Positions 1-5,698 of a DNA stretch of 8,051 bases are shown here, piece by piece (position 1 is the stretch's first letter; every line of letters starts with the position of its first letter). Origin of the DNA: Paracoccaceae bacterium (lineage in GTDB: Bacteria; Pseudomonadota; Alphaproteobacteria; Rhodobacterales; Rhodobacteraceae); assembly GCA_027080755.1 (NCBI GenBank), contig JALWQC010000522.1, forward strand, positions 1,911-9,961, in the 5' to 3' direction. Below the pieces are notes generated by a model. The model searched no databases and was not told the DNA's origin. It saw only the letters and a program-made list of their open reading frames with translations. Position numbers and translations under genes: made by a program.

Positions 1-955
1 TGGCATCCTCCATCCCGTGCAGCAGCTTGGCCGACAGGCCGGACAGGTCCGCAACATCGAATTTGGTCGGCGCCGCCCCGAAGCGCGAGATATCGAACCC
101 CTCGACCAGTTCCGCCATGTCCTGACGCAGCTCTACCGGATCGGACGATCCCAGCCGCGCCATGTGGGACAGCAGGGCCATCGGCTCCACCCCTTGTTCG
201 CGCAGATCCTTCAGGGCCAGCGTTCCCAGCCGTTTCGACAGGCTTTCCCCCTGCGGGCCGGTCAGCAAGGAATGATGCGCAAAGCGCAGCGGCGCCCCGT
301 CAAGGGCTGCGATGATCTGGATTTGCGTCGCCGTATTGGTCACATGGTCCGAGCCGCGCACCACGTCCGTAATCCCGAAATCGATGTCGTCACAGACCGA
401 GGCCAGCGTATACAGCACCTGCCCGTCGCCACGGATCAGCACGGGGTCGGAAACGCTGGCGGCATCGATCGAAACCGGCCCCAGAATTCCGTCGTCCCAC
501 TCGATCCGCTCGTGATCCAGCCGGAAGCGCCAATGGGCGGGGCGTTCGGCGCGGAGGGCGTCTTTTTCGGCCGCAGACAGCGCCAGCGCGGCGCGGTCGT
601 AAACCGGCGGCTTGCCCATGTTCAGCTGCTTCTTGCGCCGCAGGTCCAGCTCTACCGGGGTTTCGAAACACTCGTAAAACCGCCCCTTGGCCCGCAGATC
701 CTCTGCCGCCTGCGCATAACGGTCAAGACGCGCGGACTGGGTTTCGATGCGGTCCCATGTCAGGCCCAGCCATTCCAGATCGCGTTTGATCTGGTCCACA
801 TACTCGGGTTTGGACCGTTCGGGATCCGTGTCGTCGATCCGCAGGATAAATTCGCCGCCGGCCTTGCGGGCAATCAGCCAGTTGAACAGGGCGGTGCGCA
901 GGTTGCCGACATGCAGATATCCGGTCGGAGAGGGGGCAAAACGGGTGGTGGTCAT
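1..955 (-). CDS. gltX: Glutamyl-tRNA synthetase, 5' part (C-terminal end beyond window)
   Basis: Cytoplasmic class I aminoacyl-tRNA synthetase that charges tRNA-Glu with glutamate using ATP. The first 318 residues are present; the family is usually about 440-480. The Rossmann-fold catalytic half shows the class I HIGH signature as HVGN (residues 15-18, within PSPTGYLHVGN), the conserved IDDTDPERS segment (40-48) and the KMSKS signature as SLSKR (238-242). The zinc-binding cysteine cluster of some GluRS is not intact: only C96 is seen in YECFETP. The start ATG (955-953) overlaps the TGA of nadE as ATGA, so the two are probably translationally coupled. The HVGN form resembles the shorter of two GluRS paralogues found in many alphaproteobacteria, so a second gltX elsewhere is likely (inference). 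The anticodon-binding domain is outside the window, so specificity for tRNA-Glu versus tRNA-Gln cannot be judged. Confidence 0.95.
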   Translation of the reverse strand, partial: MTTTRFAPSPTGYLHVGNLRTALFNWLIARKAGGEFILRIDDTDPERSKPEYVDQIKRDLEWLGLTWDRIETQSARLDRYAQAAEDLRAKGRFYECFETPVELDLRRKKQLNMGKPPVYDRAALALSAAEKDALRAERPAHWRFRLDHERIEWDDGILGPVSIDAASVSDPVLIRGDGQVLYTLASVCDDIDFGITDVVRGSDHVTNTATQIQIIAALDGAPLRFAHHSLLTGPQGESLSKRLGTLALKDLREQGVEPMALLSHMARLGSSDPVELRQDMAELVEGFDISRFGAAPTKFDVADLSGLSAKLLHGMEDA

Positions 956-2610
956 GAGGGGTCTCTCCAGCGGTTGGCAATGGGATAGCGGCGGTCCAGC
1001 CAGAAGGCCTTGCGAGTCAGGCGCGCGCCGGGGGCGGACTGGAACCGTTTGTATTCGCTAATATACAGTAAATGCTCGATTTTTTTGACGGTTTCGCGTG
1101 CGAAACCTGCCGCCACGCAATCCGCGACAGAGGCGTCGCCCTCTATCAGCATGTTCAGGATGGCGTCCAGAACGTCGTAGGGGGGCAGGGAATCCTCGTC
1201 CTTCTGGTCCTCGCGCAGCTCGGCCGAGGGCGGCTTTTCGATGATCTCGGGGGGGATAACCTGCCCTTTCGGGCCCTGCATCCAGTCGAAATGGTGTTCG
1301 TTGCGCCAGCGGCAGGTGGCAAAAACCCGGGTTTTATACAGGTCCTTGATCGGGTTATAGCCCCCCGCCATGTCGCCATAGATGGTGGCATAGCCCACGG
1401 CGACCTCGGATTTGTTGCCGGTGGTCAACAGCATCTCGCCGAATTTGTTGGACATGGCCATCAACAGCAGGCCACGCAGGCGGGATTGTATGTTTTCCTC
1501 GGTTACATCCGGTTCATAGCCAAAGAAAAACGGCCGGAGGGTGGCGGTAACGGCGGCGCGGGCCTCTGTTATCGGGACGGAATCGAGCCGGCAGCCAAGC
1601 CGCGCGGCCAGTTCGCCCGCATGCTCCAGTGATTCGCGGGACGTGTATTCCGAGGGCAGCATCACGCAATGCACGTTATCCGCCCCCAGCGCATCGGTGG
1701 CGATGGTGGCGACGATGGCGGAATCCACCCCGCCGGACAGGCCCAGAACCACCTTGGAAAAACCGGTCTTGCGCATGTAGTCGCGCAGGGCCTCTACCAT
1801 GGCGCGGTATTCCTGTTCTTCCAGCGTGGGCAGCGGCGCAAGTTCGCCCTGCACGGCCTTCCAGCCCTCCGGCCCCTCGACAAAATCGACCGCGCGATAA
1901 GCCTCGTCAAACAGGGGCATCTGCACGGCCAGCTCCCCGCCCGGGTTCAGCACGAAAGAGCCGCCATCGAATATCTGGTCATCCTGCCCGCCTACCAGAT
2001 TGAGGTAAACAAGCGGTAACCCCGTTTCCACAACCCGCGCGACCATATGGTTCATGCGCCGGTCGAATTTGCCGGAATAATAGGGCGAGCCATTGGGCAC
2101 CAGCAGGATTTCCGCCCCGCTTTCCGCCATGGTTTCAGGCACATCGGAATGCCAGGCATCTTCGCACACAGGCGTGCCAAGCCGCAGATTTGCAAGGGAA
2201 ACAGGGCCGGCAAAGGGGCCGTGTTCGAACAGGCGGCGTTCGTCAAACACATCCTCGTTGGGCAGGTGGTGCTTGCGGGTGATGGCGCGGATTTCCCCGC
2301 CTTCCAGAATGAAATAGGCGTTGTAAAGGTTGACCCCTTCACGCAGGGGTGCGCCGATGGCCAGCGGGGGGCCGTCCGCACAGCGCTGCGCCAGATCGGC
2401 CAGAACCTGTTCCACATGATCCAGAAACGCCGGTTTCATCACCATGTCCTGCGTCTGGTATCCGGTCAGGAACATTTCCGGCAGGGCCACCAGAGCGGCC
2501 TTTTCGGCGATGCCTTTGCGATGGGCCTCGACAGCCTTGTCGGCATTGCCCGACAGGTCCCCCACGGTCGGGTTCAGCTGGCATAAAAGGATTCGGAAGG
2601 TGGCGGTCAT
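952..2610 (-). CDS. nadE: Glutamine-dependent NAD+ synthetase
   Basis: Catalyses the last step of NAD+ biosynthesis: ATP-dependent amidation of deamido-NAD+ with ammonia released from glutamine, in the cytoplasm. It has 552 residues, the normal size for the two-domain form. The N-terminal nitrilase-type glutaminase domain (about 5-250) shows the expected triad: E45 (PEMF), K113 (RKHHLPN) and C149 (VCEDAWH). The C-terminal synthetase domain (about 265-552) has the ATP-pyrophosphatase P-loop SGGVDSA (292-298), TTGNKSE (396-402), the YGDMAGGYNPIKDLYKT segment (411-427) and PSAELREDQKDEDSLPPYD (461-479). The ATG start (2610-2608) is preceded by GGAG (complement of 2617-2620) at 6-nt spacing. It is the first gene of a two-gene unit with gltX, joined by an ATGA overlap. 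Nothing key is missing. Confidence 0.97.
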   Translation of the reverse strand: MTATFRILLCQLNPTVGDLSGNADKAVEAHRKGIAEKAALVALPEMFLTGYQTQDMVMKPAFLDHVEQVLADLAQRCADGPPLAIGAPLREGVNLYNAYFILEGGEIRAITRKHHLPNEDVFDERRLFEHGPFAGPVSLANLRLGTPVCEDAWHSDVPETMAESGAEILLVPNGSPYYSGKFDRRMNHMVARVVETGLPLVYLNLVGGQDDQIFDGGSFVLNPGGELAVQMPLFDEAYRAVDFVEGPEGWKAVQGELAPLPTLEEQEYRAMVEALRDYMRKTGFSKVVLGLSGGVDSAIVATIATDALGADNVHCVMLPSEYTSRESLEHAGELAARLGCRLDSVPITEARAAVTATLRPFFFGYEPDVTEENIQSRLRGLLLMAMSNKFGEMLLTTGNKSEVAVGYATIYGDMAGGYNPIKDLYKTRVFATCRWRNEHHFDWMQGPKGQVIPPEIIEKPPSAELREDQKDEDSLPPYDVLDAILNMLIEGDASVADCVAAGFARETVKKIEHLLYISEYKRFQSAPGARLTRKAFWLDRRYPIANRWRDPS

Positions 2611-2616
2611 GCGGGG

Positions 2617-2620
2617 CTCC
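2617..2620 (-). promoter_or_regulatory. Shine-Dalgarno site of nadE
   Basis: GGAG on the minus strand lies 6 nt before the ATG at 2610-2608. It supports that ATG as the nadE start and sets the left edge of the divergent intergenic region. Confidence 0.7.
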
Positions 2621-2720
2621 GTAACTTGGGTCAGGGCAGCAAATACTATTTTCTACCGCGGGTATACAAGCCAATATGGTCATACTCTGTTTACCATCTT
2701 GTGCCATAGCTAAAAAGACA

Positions 2721-2749
2721 TTGAAAATACGGGGCCTTGGCCATAGACT
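2721..2749 (+). promoter_or_regulatory. Candidate sigma70-type promoter for the MORN-repeat gene
   Basis: TTGAAA (2721-2726, 5 of 6 matches to TTGACA) and TAGACT (2744-2749, 4 of 6 to TATAAT) are separated by a 17-bp spacer, in an AT-richer stretch of the divergent region. Transcription would begin near 2756 and leave a leader of about 75 nt before the TTG start. This is a match by eye only. The opposite-strand promoter for nadE must also lie in 2621-2800, but I found no convincing -35/-10 pair for it. Confidence 0.4.
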
Positions 2750-2794
2750 TCGGACAAACAGAATTCGTGCGCGCGTTTCGTGGCGCAGTTAAAA

Positions 2795-2828
2795 AAGGGA
2801 GACCGGGAAGCAAACCTTTTCGGTAGGG
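2795..2828 (+). promoter_or_regulatory. Translation initiation region of the MORN gene: purine-rich site, hairpin, second weak site
   Basis: The better Shine-Dalgarno-like run, AAGGGAG (2795-2801), is too far from the TTG at 2833 for normal spacing (31 nt). Between them an 8-bp hairpin can form: ACCGGGAA (2802-2809) with TTTTCGGT (2817-2824), including two G-U pairs, around a 7-nt loop. If it folds, AAGGGAG is brought to about 8 nt from the TTG. A nearer AGGG (2825-2828) has a short 4-nt spacing. Which site is used is not settled by sequence. Confidence 0.4.
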
Positions 2829-2832
2829 CAAT

Positions 2833-4272
2833 TTGCAGAAAACAGTTCTCTTTGGCGCGGTGGCGCTTGGAATTATTGCCGGCGCTCCGGTTCTTGCACA
2901 GGATGGCGGCGTCCAGACCAAGCAATACGACACCGGCGGAATTTACGAGGGCGAATTCAAGGACGGCAAGCAGCACGGTCAGGGGACCTATCGCCTGCCG
3001 AACGGGTACGAATACACCGGCCAGTGGGTCGAAGGGCGCATCGAAGGTATCGGCAAGGCCACCTATCCCGACGGCTCTGTCTATGAAGGCGAATTCAAAA
3101 ACGGCCGTCCCGAGGGCAAGGGAAAGATCACCTTTGCCGATGGCGGCACCTATGAAGGCGACTGGGTAGACGGGAAAATCCAGGGCAAGGGTGTTGCCGT
3201 TTACGCCAACGGTGTGCGCTACGAGGGCGAATTCAAGAACGCCGTGCATAACGGATACGGCGTTATGACCAGCGCCAACGGTTACCGTTACGAAGGCACA
3301 TGGGTTGACGGTGTCAAGGACGGCAAGGGCAAGATCACCTATTCCGACGGCGCCATCTACGAGGGCGATATCGTCAAGGGTGTGCGTCAGGGGCAAGGCA
3401 CGCTGACCCTGCCGGACGGTCTGGTTTATACAGGCGCATGGGCCAACGGGCAGATCAATGGCAAGGGTGTTTTGACCCAGCCGAACGGCGACCGCTACGA
3501 AGGCGACATGGTTAACGGCCAGCGTCAGGGGCAGGGGGTTGCCACCTATGCCTCGGGGGATCGCTACGAGGGCAGCTTTGTCGGCGACCTGCGCGAAGGC
3601 AAGGGAACGTTCACCGGCACGGACGGCTATGTCTATACCGGCGACTGGGTTCAGGGCCGGATCGAGGGCAAGGGCGAAGTGCATTACCCCGACGGCTCGG
3701 TCTATGTTGGCGATTTCAAGAACGACGTGGCCCACGGTATCGGCAAGATCACCTATCCCGACGGCAGTTCCTATGAAGGGGAATGGGTCAACGGCGTGAT
3801 CGATGGCGAGGGCGAGGCCCGCTACGGCAACGGTCTGGTCTACAAGGGCCACTTCACCAATGCCAAGAACGACGGCAAAGGCACGATGATTTATCAGGAC
3901 GGGTATCAGTATACCGGTGACTGGAAAAACGGGCTGCGCGACGGGCAGGGGGTTGCCACCTATGCGGACGGCACGATCTATACCGGCGGTTTCGTCAATG
4001 GCCAGCGCGAGGGGCAGGGCACGATCACAATGGCTGACGGCTTTGAATATTCCGGCAGCTGGGTCGCCGGCGAGATCGACGGCAAAGGGGTTGCCAAATA
4101 TCCCAACGGCGATGTTTACGAAGGCTTCTTCAGCAAGGGCCAGCGTCAGGGCCGCGGTGTGATGAAATACGCCACGGGCGAGGAATACGACGGCTTCTGG
4201 GTAAACGGCCAGCGCGCCACGGAAGAAGAGGCCGCCGCCGCAGCCGCAGCCGCCGCGAATTCCGGCAACTGA
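2833..4272 (+). CDS. Exported MORN-repeat protein (18 full 23-residue repeats)
   Basis: 479 residues with no recognisable enzyme domain. Residues 1-22 form a signal peptide: K3, a hydrophobic core V5-A18, and a VLA cleavage site before Q23, so the product is probably periplasmic or secreted. Residues 38-451 are 18 gapless 23-residue MORN units of the pattern YxGxW/FxxGxxxGxGxxxxxDGxx, then a partial unit (452-461) and a Glu/Ala-rich tail (462-479). MORN repeats fold as beta-hairpins and act as structural, lipid- or protein-binding modules; some databases mislabel such proteins as phosphatidylinositol-4-phosphate 5-kinases, but no kinase domain is here. The start is TTG: an in-frame TAG lies at 2824-2826, there is no ATG before the repeats, and the next in-frame alternative (GTG, codon 10) would destroy the signal peptide. 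It stands alone between a divergent and a convergent gene. Its function is unknown. Confidence 0.9.
   Translation: MQKTVLFGAVALGIIAGAPVLAQDGGVQTKQYDTGGIYEGEFKDGKQHGQGTYRLPNGYEYTGQWVEGRIEGIGKATYPDGSVYEGEFKNGRPEGKGKITFADGGTYEGDWVDGKIQGKGVAVYANGVRYEGEFKNAVHNGYGVMTSANGYRYEGTWVDGVKDGKGKITYSDGAIYEGDIVKGVRQGQGTLTLPDGLVYTGAWANGQINGKGVLTQPNGDRYEGDMVNGQRQGQGVATYASGDRYEGSFVGDLREGKGTFTGTDGYVYTGDWVQGRIEGKGEVHYPDGSVYVGDFKNDVAHGIGKITYPDGSSYEGEWVNGVIDGEGEARYGNGLVYKGHFTNAKNDGKGTMIYQDGYQYTGDWKNGLRDGQGVATYADGTIYTGGFVNGQREGQGTITMADGFEYSGSWVAGEIDGKGVAKYPNGDVYEGFFSKGQRQGRGVMKYATGEEYDGFWVNGQRATEEEAAAAAAAAANSGN
2944..4215 (+). repeat. In-frame 69-bp tandem repeat array encoding the MORN units
   Basis: There are eighteen 69-bp units (2944-4185) plus a partial unit (4186-4215), with no length variation. 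At the fifth residue units alternate between F-type (F, I or M) and W-type (W): F W F W F W I W M, then F W F W F W F W F, then W. The alternation breaks only between units 9 and 10. Units diverge in DNA sequence but share short identical stretches, for example a 23-bp identity between unit 9 (about 3532-3554) and unit 15 (about 3947-3969). Confidence 0.9.
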
Positions 4273-4277
4273 TCCGG

Positions 4278-4289
4278 TTGATATATCAA
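4278..4289. other. 12-bp perfect palindrome between the MORN stop codon and the terminator
   Basis: TTGATATATCAA is self-complementary over all 12 bases and lies 5 bp after the MORN stop codon. It could be a protein-binding site, part of the transcript end, or chance in a short AT-rich spacer. No role can be assigned. Confidence 0.3.
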
Positions 4290-4291
4290 AC

Positions 4292-4318
4292 AAACGGCGC
4301 CCGCGTGGCGCCGTTTTT
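4292..4318. terminator. Bidirectional rho-independent terminator between convergent genes
   Basis: AAACGGCGCC (4292-4301), a CGCGT loop (4302-4306) and GGCGCCGTTT (4307-4316) form a perfect 10-bp stem. On the plus strand it runs into TTTTT (4314-4318), and on the minus strand into TTTGTTTG. It lies between the MORN stop (4272) and the ugd stop (4320-4322), so it can end both convergent transcripts. The T-tract is better for the plus direction. Confidence 0.85.
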
Positions 4319-4319
4319 G

Positions 4320-5633
4320 TTAGCCGGCCCCGCCCTTGCCGATACCGGTGTGAATCAGGCCGGCGTCCTGCACCTCGTCCACGGGATAGATGTTGCGCAG
4401 GTCGATAAATACCGGTGATTTCAGCAGGCCGGCAATGCGGGGCAGATCCAGCCCGCGGAAGGTGTTCCATTCCGTGATGATCACCAGCGCATCCGCCCCC
4501 TCGGCGGCAGCATAGGCGTCTTTGGCCCAGTCAACACCCGGCAAAAGTTGCACGGCCTCGGCCCCTGCCTCGGGGTCCGTGGCGGTGATTTCGGCCCCTG
4601 CCGCCATCAGTTCGGGCAGGATCACAAGGCTGGGCGCGTCGCGCATGTCGTCGGTGTTCGGCTTGAATGTCACCCCCAGAACCGCGATCCGCTTGCCGGC
4701 CACATCGCCGCCACAGGCCGCAATGATCTTTTCGGTCATGGCGGATTTTCGGGCGGCATTTACGGCCACAACCGTTTCGACAATGCGCTGCGGCGCGCCG
4801 TGCTGTTGCCCTGTCTGCACCAGCGCCTGCGTATCCTTGGGAAAGCAACTGCCGCCGTATCCCGGCCCCGCATGCAGGAATTTCCCGCCGATCCGCGCAT
4901 CCAGCCCGATTCCCTTGGCCACCTGCTGCACGTCCCCGCCGGTTTTTTCGCACAGGTCGGCGATTTCGTTGATAAAGGTGATCTTCGTCGCCAGAAAGGC
5001 ATTGGCGGCGTATTTTATGATTTCCGCCGTTTCCAGACCGGTAACCAGCAGGGGGGTCTCGCGCAGGGACAGCGGGCGGTAAATCTGGCGCAGGACGGTT
5101 TCGGCCTGCGGATCCTCGACGCCGACAACAACCCGGTTCGGGCGCATGAAATCCTCTATTGCGGAGCCTTCGCGCAGGAATTCGGGGTTGGAGGCCACGG
5201 CGAATTCCGTCGCCGGATTGCAGGCGGCGATGATGCGCTGCACCTCGCGGTTGGTGCCGACGGGAACGGTGGATTTTGTCACCACCACGGTCGGGGTTTT
5301 CAGTTTCTGCCCGATTTCGCGGGCCGTGTCGTAGACATAGGTCAGATCGGCAAAGCCGTCCCCGCGCCGCGACGGGGTGCCGACGGCAATAAACACCGCA
5401 TCGGATCCGTCCATCGCGGTTTCCAGATCGTCGCTGAAGGTCAGGCGTCCCTCGGCGATATTGCGGGTCATCAGGGATTTCAGACCGGGTTCATAGATGG
5501 GAACCTCGCCGGCCTGCAATTGCGCCAGTTTGTTCCGGTCCTTTTCGACGCAGATTACCTCGTGCCCGAAATCCGAAAAACAGACGCCCGACACCAGCCC
5601 GACATATCCGGCCCCTATCATGGTGATTTTCAC
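4320..5633 (-). CDS. ugd: UDP-glucose 6-dehydrogenase
   Basis: Oxidises UDP-glucose to UDP-glucuronate with two NAD+, feeding capsule, exopolysaccharide or lipid-linked sugar synthesis in the cytoplasm. 437 residues, the usual size. The N-terminal NAD-binding Rossmann domain begins with GAGYVG (7-12) and contains FIAVGTPS (81-88) and TKSTVPVGT (119-127). The middle domain has NPEFLREGSAIEDF (149-162) and the catalytic cysteine C263 in GPGYGGSCFPKDT. The C-terminal UDP-binding domain has LGVTFKPNTDDMRDAPS (319-335). The start is GTG (5633-5631), preceded by AGGAG (complement of 5641-5645) at 7-nt spacing. The reading frame stays open upstream into the kinase gene, but that extension lacks family similarity. 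It follows the kinase gene after 65 nt and ends at a bidirectional terminator. The context suggests regulation by, or co-transcription with, the two-component system. Confidence 0.95.
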   Translation of the reverse strand: MKITMIGAGYVGLVSGVCFSDFGHEVICVEKDRNKLAQLQAGEVPIYEPGLKSLMTRNIAEGRLTFSDDLETAMDGSDAVFIAVGTPSRRGDGFADLTYVYDTAREIGQKLKTPTVVVTKSTVPVGTNREVQRIIAACNPATEFAVASNPEFLREGSAIEDFMRPNRVVVGVEDPQAETVLRQIYRPLSLRETPLLVTGLETAEIIKYAANAFLATKITFINEIADLCEKTGGDVQQVAKGIGLDARIGGKFLHAGPGYGGSCFPKDTQALVQTGQQHGAPQRIVETVVAVNAARKSAMTEKIIAACGGDVAGKRIAVLGVTFKPNTDDMRDAPSLVILPELMAAGAEITATDPEAGAEAVQLLPGVDWAKDAYAAAEGADALVIITEWNTFRGLDLPRIAGLLKSPVFIDLRNIYPVDEVQDAGLIHTGIGKGGAG

Positions 5634-5640
5634 AAAACCG

Positions 5641-5645
5641 CTCCT
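5641..5645 (-). promoter_or_regulatory. Shine-Dalgarno site of ugd, deciding its GTG start
   Basis: AGGAG on the minus strand lies 7 nt before the GTG at 5633-5631. This fixes the start so that the protein begins VKITMIGAGYVG, as expected for the family. Three of its bases (AGG) fall inside the outer stem of the leader structure at 5643-5698. Confidence 0.8.
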
Positions 5646-5698
5646 GATTACCTGCAATAAAGCCGTTCTATGCCATAAAACGGACGTGGGGTAACAGG
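5643..5698 (-). promoter_or_regulatory. Nested two-stem structure filling the histidine kinase-ugd spacer
   Basis: Reading the minus strand, CCTGTTACC (5698-5690) pairs with GGTAATCAGG (5652-5643): 9 bp with one bulged T. Inside it, CCGTTTTAT (5683-5675) pairs with ATAGAACGG (5671-5663): 9 bp including one U-G pair, around a GGC loop. As DNA the inner element is a 21-bp palindrome with one mismatch. The outer stem starts right after the kinase stop codon and takes in AGG of the ugd AGGAG. It could be a translational control element, an attenuator, an mRNA-stability hairpin or a protein-binding site. It does not resemble a named riboswitch that I recognise. Confidence 0.45.

Noticed and set aside
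17..988. 323-codon plus-strand open frame opposite gltX
   Set aside because: It is the exact codon-register antisense of gltX, whose HVGN and SLSKR motifs make the minus strand the coding one.
2654..2664. TACC-GCG-GGTA short inverted repeat upstream of nadE, considered as a repressor site for NAD regulation
   Set aside because: The arms are only 4 bp and it does not match any NAD-regulator operator that I can recall with confidence; chance is a sufficient explanation.
2944..4215. Tandem array considered as CRISPR or a non-coding satellite
   Set aside because: The unit is exactly 69 bp with the reading frame kept and a clear MORN consensus; there are no spacers and no identical direct repeats of CRISPR type.
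2710..4470. Long open frame (586 codons) on the minus strand opposite the MORN gene
   Set aside because: It is a by-product of the 69-bp periodic coding repeat, which keeps the antisense frame free of stops. Its translation is a low-complexity mirror of the repeats, it spans the terminator and overlaps the ugd end.
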